64,000 nt of DNA from Mucilaginibacter rubeus (lineage in GTDB: Bacteria; Bacteroidota; Bacteroidia; Sphingobacteriales; Sphingobacteriaceae), in contig NZ_BMKD01000005.1 of the NCBI RefSeq assembly GCF_014643835.1, forward strand, positions 372,001 through 436,000, read 5' to 3'. The notes under the pieces are model-generated. The model was not told the DNA's origin and made no database searches. It worked only from the letters and a program-made list of their open reading frames with translations. The position numbers and the translations under genes are program-made. Positions 17,143 through 24,942 of the stretch are shown here, piece after piece. The first letter of the stretch is position 1, and every line of letters starts with the position of its first letter.

Positions 17143-17150
17143 TAAATTTG
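17143..17150 (+). promoter_or_regulatory. -7 box TAAATTTG of the lpx operon
   Basis: Consensus TAnnTTTG, four bases (CCCG) before the lpxD ATG at 17155, again predicting a leaderless start. Confidence 0.75.
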
Positions 17151-17154
17151 CCCG

Positions 17155-18204
17155 ATGCAATTTACCGCTCATGATATAAGTTTACTGCTCAACGGAACTG
17201 TAGAAGGCGATCCTTCGGCAACTGTTAGCCAGCTTGCCAAGATAGAGGAAGCCGGGGCCGGCAGCCTTTCTTTTTTGGCCAACCCCAAGTATGAGCAGTT
17301 TCTGTATACTACCAACGCCTCCATTGTTATTGTTAATAATGATCAGCAGTTAACGGAGCCGGTAAAGGCAACCCTGATCAGGGTTGAGAACGCTTACAGC
17401 GCGTTCACTGTCCTGCTTGATAAGTACAACACTTTCAGGCTTGATAAAAAAGGAATTGAACAGCCAAGCTTTATCCATCCCACAGCACAGGTAGGGGCGG
17501 GCGTTTATATCGGCGCGTTTGCCTATATCGGCCAAAATGTAAGCATCGGCGATAATTGTAAGATCTATCCAAACGTTAATGTTGGCGATAATGTAACCCT
17601 TGGCAATAATGTAACGCTGTTTGCGGGGGCCACGGTTTACTTTGATTGCGTTATCGGCAACAACGTGATAGTGCATTCAGGAGCGGTAATAGGCAGTGAT
17701 GGCTTTGGCTTTGCGCCCAACCCCGACGGCACTTATACCAAAATTGCACAGATTGGTAACGTAATATTGGAAGACGACGTTGAAGTGGGTTCAAATACTA
17801 CTATCGACAGGGCAACCATGGGTTCGACCATAGTGCGCAAAGGGGCTAAAATTGATAACCTGATCCAGATAGCCCACAATGTGGAAATTGGTGCGCATAC
17901 TGTAATTGCAGCACAGTCGGGCATTTCAGGCAGTACCAAAATTGGCGAAAGGGTTGTAATTGGCGGCCAGGTTGGTTTTGCCGGTCACCTCAATATTGCT
18001 AACGGATCGCAGTTTTCGGCCCAGACGGGGATAAACGGCTCTATAACAGAAGAAGGTAAGGCATGGGGGGGCTCTCCATATATGCCATATAAAGATTACC
18101 TTCGTGCCCACGCTAAGCTGCGAAAGCTGCCCGAGCTTGACCGTAAGGTGTACGAGCTTGAAAAATTAATTGAAGAACTACGTAAAGGCAAGGCAAGCGA
18201 ATAG
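17155..18204 (+). CDS. lpxD: UDP-3-O-acylglucosamine N-acyltransferase
   Basis: 349 aa. Adds the N-linked hydroxyacyl chain in lipid A synthesis (cytoplasm). N-terminal uridine-binding domain (1-100), left-handed beta-helix of hexapeptide repeats (about 105-310), and a C-terminal helix. The catalytic His is in IQIAHNVEIG, and GSDGFGFAPN is the family signature. First gene of lpxD-lpxCfabZ-lpxA, 21 bp before the next start. Confidence 0.95.
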   Translation: MQFTAHDISLLLNGTVEGDPSATVSQLAKIEEAGAGSLSFLANPKYEQFLYTTNASIVIVNNDQQLTEPVKATLIRVENAYSAFTVLLDKYNTFRLDKKGIEQPSFIHPTAQVGAGVYIGAFAYIGQNVSIGDNCKIYPNVNVGDNVTLGNNVTLFAGATVYFDCVIGNNVIVHSGAVIGSDGFGFAPNPDGTYTKIAQIGNVILEDDVEVGSNTTIDRATMGSTIVRKGAKIDNLIQIAHNVEIGAHTVIAAQSGISGSTKIGERVVIGGQVGFAGHLNIANGSQFSAQTGINGSITEEGKAWGGSPYMPYKDYLRAHAKLRKLPELDRKVYELEKLIEELRKGKASE

Positions 18205-18225
18205 CCTTAGCCTGTAAATTTAAAT

Positions 18226-19632
18226 ATGAACGTTAAACAAAGAACTATTAAAGCGCCGGTTTCGGTATCAGGAACAGGCTTACACACCGGACAAAGCGTT
18301 ACAATGACCTTTAATCCCGCCCCTGAAAACCACGGTTATAAATTCAGGAGGATTGATATTCCCGGTGCGCCAATTATTGATGCCGATGTTGATAACGTGA
18401 GTGATACCTCACGCGGAACATCTATAAGCCAGAACGGCGCTACAGTAAATACTGTTGAGCACGTGCTGGCCGCTTTGGTTGGGCTTGAAGTTGATAACCT
18501 GCTGATTGATCTTGATGGCCCCGAAACTCCCATTATGGACGGCAGCTCGATACAGTTTGTTGACGTAATAACCGAAATCGGGCTGGTTGAACAGGATGCC
18601 GACCGCGAATACTATCATATTCCCTATAACATTCACTACTCTGAACCTGAGCGTAAGGTTGAAATGGTTGCCATGCCTTTGGACGATTACCGTTTTACCT
18701 GTATGGTCGATTATAACTCGCAGGTGCTGGGCAGCCAGCATGCCAGTATCTCAACTATTGGCGAGTTTAAAAAAGAAATTGCTTCATGCCGTACCTTCTG
18801 CTTTTTGCATGAGCTGGAAATGTTGCTAAAGCATGACCTGATTAAAGGCGGCGACCTGAACAATGCCATCGTGGTTGTTGATAAAGATGTTGACCAGGAA
18901 GAACTTGATCACCTGGCCAAGCTGTTTAACCGCAAGGATATCAATGTTGCCCCGCAGGGCATTTTAAATAATATTGAACTTCGCCATCAAAATGAGCCGG
19001 CACGCCACAAGCTGTTGGATATGATAGGCGATTTGGCGCTGGTTGGCGTACCGCTTAAAGGGCACATCATGGCCGCAAGACCAGGCCATGCGGCTAACGT
19101 TGCCTTTGCTAAAAAGATCAAAGCGCTCATCAAAAAGGAAAAAAGCCGTAAGCAGGTAAAAACTTATGACCTGAACGCCAAGCCGGTTTTTGATACTGTG
19201 GAAATTATGGGCATGCTGCCCCACCGCCAGCCATTCCTGATGATCGACAAGATCCTGGAGCTTACTAAAAGCCACGTTGTAGGGTGCAAAAACGTAACCA
19301 TTAACGAGGAGTTTTTTAAAGGCCATTTCCCCGGCGCGCCAATCTTCCCCGGTGTATTACAAATTGAGGGTATGGTGCAAACAGGTGGCATCCTGGTGTT
19401 AAACACGGTTCCCGATCCGCAAAACTACCTTACCCTGTTCCTGAAAATCGAGAACGCCCGCTTTAAAAGCAAAGTAGTTCCCGGCGATACCATTATTTAT
19501 ATTTGCGACCTGATTGCCCCCATCCGCCGCGGCATAGCTACCATGAAGGGTATAGGCATGGTGGGCGACCGTGTTGTTGTTGAGGCCGAACTGATGGCTC
19601 AAATTGTAAAAGTAAAAGAATCTGAAGCATGA
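18226..19632 (+). CDS. lpxC-fabZ: Fused LpxC deacetylase / FabZ dehydratase
   Basis: 468 aa natural fusion known from Bacteroidota. The LpxC part (1 to about 305) removes acetate from UDP-3-O-acyl-GlcNAc, the committed lipid A step; zinc and catalytic motifs TVEHVLAAL and HKLLDMIGDLALVG are present. The FabZ part (about 320-465) dehydrates 3-hydroxyacyl-ACP, with MLPHRQPFLMID and GHFPGAPIFPGVLQIEGMVQ carrying the His and Glu. The fusion joins two enzymes that compete for 3-hydroxyacyl chains. Its stop overlaps the lpxA start by 4 bp. Confidence 0.96.
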   Translation: MNVKQRTIKAPVSVSGTGLHTGQSVTMTFNPAPENHGYKFRRIDIPGAPIIDADVDNVSDTSRGTSISQNGATVNTVEHVLAALVGLEVDNLLIDLDGPETPIMDGSSIQFVDVITEIGLVEQDADREYYHIPYNIHYSEPERKVEMVAMPLDDYRFTCMVDYNSQVLGSQHASISTIGEFKKEIASCRTFCFLHELEMLLKHDLIKGGDLNNAIVVVDKDVDQEELDHLAKLFNRKDINVAPQGILNNIELRHQNEPARHKLLDMIGDLALVGVPLKGHIMAARPGHAANVAFAKKIKALIKKEKSRKQVKTYDLNAKPVFDTVEIMGMLPHRQPFLMIDKILELTKSHVVGCKNVTINEEFFKGHFPGAPIFPGVLQIEGMVQTGGILVLNTVPDPQNYLTLFLKIENARFKSKVVPGDTIIYICDLIAPIRRGIATMKGIGMVGDRVVVEAELMAQIVKVKESEA

Positions 19633-20414
19633 TCCAGCCATTAGCATACATCCATCCACAGGCCAAAATTGCCGATAACGTGGTAATTGAACCATTCGTT
19701 ACCATCCATAAGGATGTTGAAATTGGCGAAGGTACCTGGATCGGCTCCAACTCCGTAATTATGGATGGCGCCCGCATAGGTAAAAATTGCCGGATCTTCC
19801 CCGGCGCGGTTGTATCCGCCCCGCCGCAGGATTTAAAATATAAAGGCGAGCAAAGCACCGTAACCATAGGTGATAACACAACCATTCGTGAGTGTGTTAC
19901 CCTTAACCGTGGTACCGCCCTTGATAAAAACACCACCACCATTGGCAGCAACTGCCTGCTGATGGCTTATGTACACGTAGCGCATGATTGTGTTATCGGC
20001 GATAACGTAATTGTTGCCAACGCCGTGCAATTGGCAGGCCACATTACGGTTTATGATTACGCTTTCATCGGCGGCTCATCTGCCGTGCACCAGTTTGTTG
20101 AAATTGGCGCGCATAGCATGATCTCGGGCGGTTCATTGGTACGTAAAGACGTTCCCCCGTTTACCAAGGCTGGTCGCGAACCGCTGTCATATGTAGGTAT
20201 CAACTCCGTAGGCTTGCGCCGCAGGGGATTTTCAGCTGCTACAATAGCCGAAATCCAGGAGATCTACCGGATCATATTCCTCAAAAAATATAATGTAACC
20301 AAAGCGCTTGATATCATCGAGGCCGAGTTTACCCCCAGTGTAGAACGCGATGAGATCATCAACTTCCTCCAAAACTCGCAACGCGGTATCATGAAAGGGT
20401 TTGGGAATACTTAA
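19629..20414 (+). CDS. lpxA: UDP-N-acetylglucosamine O-acyltransferase
   Basis: 261 aa. First acylation of lipid A synthesis. The hexapeptide-repeat beta-helix covers about 1-190, the catalytic His is in YVHVAHDCVIGDN, and a C-terminal helical domain (about 195-261) carries GLRRRGFS. Translationally coupled to lpxC-fabZ through an ATGA overlap. Normal length. Confidence 0.96.
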   Translation: MIQPLAYIHPQAKIADNVVIEPFVTIHKDVEIGEGTWIGSNSVIMDGARIGKNCRIFPGAVVSAPPQDLKYKGEQSTVTIGDNTTIRECVTLNRGTALDKNTTTIGSNCLLMAYVHVAHDCVIGDNVIVANAVQLAGHITVYDYAFIGGSSAVHQFVEIGAHSMISGGSLVRKDVPPFTKAGREPLSYVGINSVGLRRRGFSAATIAEIQEIYRIIFLKKYNVTKALDIIEAEFTPSVERDEIINFLQNSQRGIMKGFGNT

Positions 20415-20416
20415 AT

Positions 20417-20679
20417 GGTTGATGGGTTATAGTTCATGGTTCATAGCCGCGCACTTGTCTGATTCTGTATTGCATCAACCATAAGCTACAAATCAGGTTC
20501 TCCGGCCATGAACTATGAACCATCAACCATAGGCTACAAATCAGGTTCTTCGGCTATGAACTATGAACCATCAACCATAGGCTACAAATCAGGTTCTTCG
20601 GCTATGAACTATGAACCATCAACCATAAGCTACAAATCAGGTTCTTTGGCTATGAACTATGAACCATCAACCATAAGCT
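20417..20679. repeat. 48-bp tandem array (4.3 units) with an inverted leader
   Basis: Units of CATCAACCATAAGCTACAAA... start at 20473, 20521, 20569 and 20617, each exactly 48 bp, with a partial fifth at 20665-20679. They differ by a few substitutions. Upstream, 20417-20445 is an inverted, degenerate copy of the ATGAACTATGAACCATCAAC words. The array ends 4 bp before the ABC gene ATG. Confidence 0.9.
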
Positions 20680-20683
20680 CCCT

Positions 20684-21304
20684 ATGATCATCACCCTCAA
20701 AAACATCGGCCGCCGCTTTAACCGCGACTGGATTTTCAGGGGAGTGGATTATACCTTTACTTCCGGCGAATCTTATGCTATCCTCGGTCCCAACGGCTCC
20801 GGGAAATCAACCTTACTGCAGGTTTTAAACGGGAGCCTTTCGCCTTCTACAGGTAAAATTGAATTTGCTAACGGAGGTAAGCCGGTTGAAATAGATACCG
20901 TTTTTACTCATTTAAGCCTGGCTGCTCCCTATCTTGAGCTGATAGAAGAGTTTACCATGAGCGAGATGATCGATTTTCATTTCAAATTCAAAAGCTTTAA
21001 ACCGGGTATAGATAAAGAAACGGTTATCGCGCTGCTTAACCTGCCTAAAAGTGCCAACAAGCTTATTAAATACTTTTCGTCGGGGATGAAACAGCGCCTT
21101 AAGCTTGCCCTTGCTTTTTGTGCCGATACCCCCATGCTTATGCTGGATGAGCCAACTTCCAACCTGGATACCCAGGGCGTTGACTGGTACCTAAGCCTCG
21201 TACAACAATTTGCCGAAGGCCGGCTTACTATAGTATGCTCCAACCAGGAGCACGAGTACGGCTTCTGTACGCACAGGTTGAGTATTGTGGATTACAAAGT
21301 GTAG
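20684..21304 (+). CDS. ABC transporter ATP-binding protein (orphan)
   Basis: 206 aa, a compact nucleotide-binding domain. Walker A GPNGSGKSTLLQ, an unusual signature FSSGMKQRLKLA in place of LSGGQ, and Walker B MLMLDEPTSNLD. The switch-His position is probably in CSNQEHEYGF. No permease gene is adjacent, so the partner is unknown; the place next to the lpx genes hints at envelope export, but that is weak. The leader is the end of a 48-bp tandem array. Confidence 0.88.
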   Translation: MIITLKNIGRRFNRDWIFRGVDYTFTSGESYAILGPNGSGKSTLLQVLNGSLSPSTGKIEFANGGKPVEIDTVFTHLSLAAPYLELIEEFTMSEMIDFHFKFKSFKPGIDKETVIALLNLPKSANKLIKYFSSGMKQRLKLALAFCADTPMLMLDEPTSNLDTQGVDWYLSLVQQFAEGRLTIVCSNQEHEYGFCTHRLSIVDYKV

Positions 21305-21313
21305 ATCTGAGAC

Positions 21314-21496
21314 GTTAGATATGAGATTTGAGATTTCCAATTCGTTAGGTTGTTTGGATAATCTACACAGCGGATATCCGACTCGCTTAGTCTCAAATCT
21401 CATATCTAACATCTCATATCTATTTTATACATAACCCTTTAAATGTGGCTGCAGAGTAGAAAATCTCAAATCTAACATCTCAAATCTCAAATCAAA
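21314..21496. repeat. TCTCAAATCTCATATCTAAC inverted-repeat cluster 1
   Basis: GTTAGATATGAGATTTGAGA (21314-21333) is perfectly complemented at 21391-21410. Further partial copies (ATCTAACATCTCATATCT, TCTCAAATCTAACATCTC) run to 21490, ending about 10 bp before the efp -7 box. The same family occurs at 60421-60556. Confidence 0.85.
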
Positions 21497-21500
21497 TTCC

Positions 21501-21508
21501 TAAGTTTG
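21501..21508 (+). promoter_or_regulatory. -7 box TAAGTTTG of efp
   Basis: Consensus TAnnTTTG, 17 nt before the ATG at 21526. The upstream flank AAATCAAATTCC directly continues the repeat cluster and matches the flank of the holB promoter at 60552. Confidence 0.7.
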
Positions 21509-21525
21509 CGCCTCAATATTATTTT

Positions 21526-22089
21526 ATGGCTAAGGCATCAGATGTTAAAAATGGAAATGTACTTCGCTTCAACGGCGAATTAGTTCAGGTTGAGGAGTTT
21601 TTACACCGTACCCCGGGCAACTTACGCGCGTTTTACCAGGCCCGTATGCGCAACGTTAAATCAGGTAAACTGGTTGAATACCGTTTCCGTACCGATGAAG
21701 AGGTTGACATAGCCCGCGTTGAAACCAATGATTATCAATACCTGTATGATGAAGGTGATTCATTAGTAGTAATGGACAACACCACATATGATCAGCATAA
21801 CGTACCAAAGGCATTATTTGGCCCTGCAGTTAAATTTTTGAAAGAAGGCATGAACGTAATTGTTGCCTTCGAAAGCGACGAGCCCATCATGGGTTCTATC
21901 CCTGGTTCGGCCGAGCTGGAAATCACTTATACCGAACCGGCTGTAAAAGGTGATACCTCAAGCGGAGCTTTGAAAAACGCCACCGTTGAAACCGGCGCGG
22001 AGATCCGTGTACCGTTGTTCATCAACATTGGCGATAAAGTTAAAGTGGATACCGCTACCGGCGCTTACGTTGAGCGTGTAAAAGGTTAA
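21526..22089 (+). CDS. efp: Elongation factor P
   Basis: 187 aa with the full three-domain layout (KOW-like, then two OB domains). It relieves ribosome stalling at polyproline. The tip loop reads HRTPGNLRAF: where E. coli has the modified lysine in PGKGQAF, this protein has N32 (P30-G31-N32), so neither lysine-type nor, by alignment on Ala-Phe, arginine-type modification is expected there. Otherwise ordinary, ending in GAYVERVKG. Confidence 0.94.
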   Translation: MAKASDVKNGNVLRFNGELVQVEEFLHRTPGNLRAFYQARMRNVKSGKLVEYRFRTDEEVDIARVETNDYQYLYDEGDSLVVMDNTTYDQHNVPKALFGPAVKFLKEGMNVIVAFESDEPIMGSIPGSAELEITYTEPAVKGDTSSGALKNATVETGAEIRVPLFINIGDKVKVDTATGAYVERVKG

Positions 22090-22121
22090 TCCACCGGCCC
22101 TTAAAGGGTAGGAACAGATAT

Positions 22122-22167
22122 AAACCAGGAAGAGGTTTCGTGAAAACGAAACCTCTTCCTGGTTTTA
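22122..22167. terminator. Bidirectional terminator between efp and dacB
   Basis: A perfect 20-bp stem (22122-22141 with 22146-22165) capped by a GAAA tetraloop, with A-rich and T-rich ends. It serves the convergent efp and dacB genes. Confidence 0.9.
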
Positions 22168-22210
22168 GCCCCGCCCATGTCGTACTTGTTTCAGGATCAT
22201 TATAGAGGGA

Positions 22211-23536
22211 TTAAAACTTATCATGTATATACGTCATGATCCTAACCATCTCATCTCTTATTTCACGGGTTGGCCGGGTAAAATTATTGTTCATGAACGC
22301 AAAAGCCAGGCGTTTGCCTTTACGGGTAACTATGTAGCCGCTTTGGTTATGGTTATTGCTTAACGATCCCGTTTTTGCCCAAACAAAAGGCTGCCCGTTA
22401 TCAGTTTTATAGGCGCTTTTAATTGTACCCGCTACGCCGCCTACCGGCATCATGCTATGTAACAGGTTTTCATCTTTCACCTCGTCCTGAATTTTGAGCA
22501 GCAGGGCTACAAGGTCTCTGGGGGTAAACAAGTTATACCGCGACAATCCCGAGCCATCAACCCATTGCGGCACATCGGGCAAGTCATTCAAAAAATGTGT
22601 TTTTGAGTAATTGATCACCGAATCGGTACTGAGGGTATTAAACTTTACCGACGAGCACACCAGCAGCAATTGTTCGGCAATAAAATTATCGCTCGGCTGC
22701 AGCATCCGCCGGTAAACGGAATCGGCATTGGTATTATAAATAACCCGGGCATCGGCAGCCATTGGTTCCTGCAATAAGGATACCTGCTTTTTGAGTGTAT
22801 CCTGCAGCAGGGCCATGGTCAATTGCAGGCTTGTTTTCCATGGGATTTCCTGTTTATAGTTTTTGGGGATCTCCCCGGCAGGGTACACAAAGTTATTGCT
22901 GATAAAATCGCGCTTAACTTTAAACTGTGCCGGGCGATAATTAATATCGGCATTTAAAAACCGTTTTAGATATTGCGGCCTTACCTGCATGTTACCGTCA
23001 TTATCTGCGTAAAGCTTGGCAACGTTATCTTCAATAGGCATGGCGGTTATTTCGGCCTGGTAATAATCATTGTAATCGTCCCAGCCCCATCCTGCACCAA
23101 AAGGCTCACCGGTATAGTTGCCGGGCGAATAAAAAAGGTGTTTACTGCTGCTCTTCAAAAAGTTAAGCCCGTTTACCCCCTTCAAATCGCTGTGCAAAAA
23201 AGAAGGGTCGCCGGTACCCCAAAATATCAGCGAATCACCGCGGGTTTGATAACGCAACGCCGGGATAGAATCGCCAAGCATTTTCAAACAGGTATAAAAA
23301 GTAAAAAGCTTGGTATTGGATGCCGGTGTAAAGTATTTATCGGCGTTTAATTCATATATCATTTTATGCTCGTCCAAATCATAAAGGGCGAAACCGGTAA
23401 AATGATCATTAACAATCTGCGAATGCTTAAACAGCTTTTTAACCTTTCGTTTTTTTATGGAACGGGCATAAACAATGTCACGACAAAGGGATAAAACACA
23501 AACAATTAACAGAAATGAAATTGTTGACTTTCGCAT
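22211..23536 (-). CDS. dacB: D-alanyl-D-alanine carboxypeptidase/endopeptidase (PBP4 family)
   Basis: 441 aa from the ATG at 23536, which opens a signal peptide (MRKSTISFLLIVCVLSL). Penicillin-binding motifs: SxxK at S73-K76 (PASNTKLFTF), SxN in QPSDNFIAEQ and KTG in VWAKTGSLSN. It trims or cleaves peptidoglycan stem peptides in the periplasm. The order of motifs and the long insert between SxxK and SxN fit class C (PBP4/S13). The frame extends to a TTG at 23557, but homology and the signal peptide favour 23536. Confidence 0.92.
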   Translation of the reverse strand: MRKSTISFLLIVCVLSLCRDIVYARSIKKRKVKKLFKHSQIVNDHFTGFALYDLDEHKMIYELNADKYFTPASNTKLFTFYTCLKMLGDSIPALRYQTRGDSLIFWGTGDPSFLHSDLKGVNGLNFLKSSSKHLFYSPGNYTGEPFGAGWGWDDYNDYYQAEITAMPIEDNVAKLYADNDGNMQVRPQYLKRFLNADINYRPAQFKVKRDFISNNFVYPAGEIPKNYKQEIPWKTSLQLTMALLQDTLKKQVSLLQEPMAADARVIYNTNADSVYRRMLQPSDNFIAEQLLLVCSSVKFNTLSTDSVINYSKTHFLNDLPDVPQWVDGSGLSRYNLFTPRDLVALLLKIQDEVKDENLLHSMMPVGGVAGTIKSAYKTDNGQPFVWAKTGSLSNNHNQSGYIVTRKGKRLAFAFMNNNFTRPTREIRDEMVRIMTYIHDKF

Positions 23537-23595
23537 AATAAAATAATTTTTTAACAAATAAATCTCGTAAATTTAATATACCAACTATAACCACT

Positions 23596-24846
23596 TTGTT
23601 ACACAAGCTATATTATAAAATACGCCATCCGGGAGCATTGTGGCTGGCATTTGTGTTAACATTTTGCCTTATAACCACAGCCCGGGCCCAGTACTTTGAT
23701 CTTGATGTACATAAAAAAAAGGTGAATATCCCGTTTAAGCTGGAACGAAACCTGATGATCATTCAACTTAAGATCAACCACAAAGGGCCCTTTAACTTTA
23801 TATTGGATACCGGCGTAGGCCTCATGATCATAACCGATCCTAAATTAGTCGATTCTATCAGTATTCCTAATAAACGTACATTAAAAATCCCGGGACTTGG
23901 CGAAGGGGAGGATTCTGAAGCTTATGTAACCTCAACCTTAGATGTTGCCATACCGGGGCTGGTTAGTTATGATGTTGCGGCTGCCATATTAAAAAAGGAT
24001 CTCTTTAACCTTTCGGGTTACGCGGGCATGCCCATTCATGGCTTGCTGGGTTACGAGTTTTTTAACAACCTTGCCGTAAAGATCAGTTTCCAGGACAGCG
24101 TAGTTACCGTTTGCCGGCCTAAAGACCTTAAACCTTTCAGAAAAGCGAATAAGATCCCCATGTCTGTCGAAGACAGGAAAGCCTATGTGGATGCGCGGGT
24201 TATAATGCCAGGCATAGCACCTATTAAAACCAAGCTGGTTGTTGACCTTGGTGCAGGACACCCGGTATCCATTGAACGTTATATCAAAACCTATGGCCTC
24301 CCGCAAAAATTTATTGCTTCGGCCAACCTTGGCATCGGCCTAAACGGACCCATAAACGGCTTTATAAGCCGGATGGACGAATTTAGTTTAGGAAAATTCA
24401 GGATGAAAAGGGTAATAGCTTCATTTCCTGATGACAGCAATAACCAAACCAATCTGTCGGTGAAGCGCGATGGAAACCTCGGCGTCGGGATCTTAAAGCG
24501 ATTTACCGTTATTCTTGATTATCCGGATAGCGCCATGTATTTAAAACCCGGCCCAACCTATAACGATCCGTTTGAGCATGACATGAGCGGCCTTGAGTAT
24601 TATGCCGCAGGCGACCACCTCGACAGGATCGTTATCAGCCGCGTAGAGCCCGGTTCGGCAGCCGATGAAATTGGCCTTGAGCGCGACGACGAGATCATAT
24701 CGGTAAATTTTAAACCCGTTTCAAAAATGAACCTCCAGGATATTGATGAAATATTCAAATCAAAGGATGATAGAAGCCTGCTGCTTGAGGTGTACCATGA
24801 CAAACGGGTTGATAAAGTTGTACTGACATTGAAACGCAGGATATAA
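23596..24846 (+). CDS. Exported retropepsin-like aspartyl protease with C-terminal PDZ domain
   Basis: 416 aa, signal peptide 1-32 (ending TARAQ). Two aspartyl-protease halves: the first has FILDTGVGL (D71-T-G), the second VVDLGAGHPVS (D-L-G). A PDZ domain follows at about 330-412 (VEPGSAADEIGLERDDEIISVNF). This architecture is frequent in Bacteroidota; substrates are unknown. The start is a TTG at 23596, accepted because the signal peptide needs it. Divergent from dacB with 59 bp between. Confidence 0.85.
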   Translation: MLHKLYYKIRHPGALWLAFVLTFCLITTARAQYFDLDVHKKKVNIPFKLERNLMIIQLKINHKGPFNFILDTGVGLMIITDPKLVDSISIPNKRTLKIPGLGEGEDSEAYVTSTLDVAIPGLVSYDVAAAILKKDLFNLSGYAGMPIHGLLGYEFFNNLAVKISFQDSVVTVCRPKDLKPFRKANKIPMSVEDRKAYVDARVIMPGIAPIKTKLVVDLGAGHPVSIERYIKTYGLPQKFIASANLGIGLNGPINGFISRMDEFSLGKFRMKRVIASFPDDSNNQTNLSVKRDGNLGVGILKRFTVILDYPDSAMYLKPGPTYNDPFEHDMSGLEYYAAGDHLDRIVISRVEPGSAADEIGLERDDEIISVNFKPVSKMNLQDIDEIFKSKDDRSLLLEVYHDKRVDKVVLTLKRRI

Positions 24847-24942
24847 TTAGTAATACCTGTAAAATTATTATTGATAAAACACTTTACAGCTAAAAAAAAC
24901 CTGTTTTTTATATAAGTTTACGGTTTAAACTATTTTTAATAA

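Noticed and set aside
20417-20684. CRISPR-like repetitive array
   Set aside because: Units are contiguous 48-bp tandem repeats without unique spacers, and no cas gene is near.
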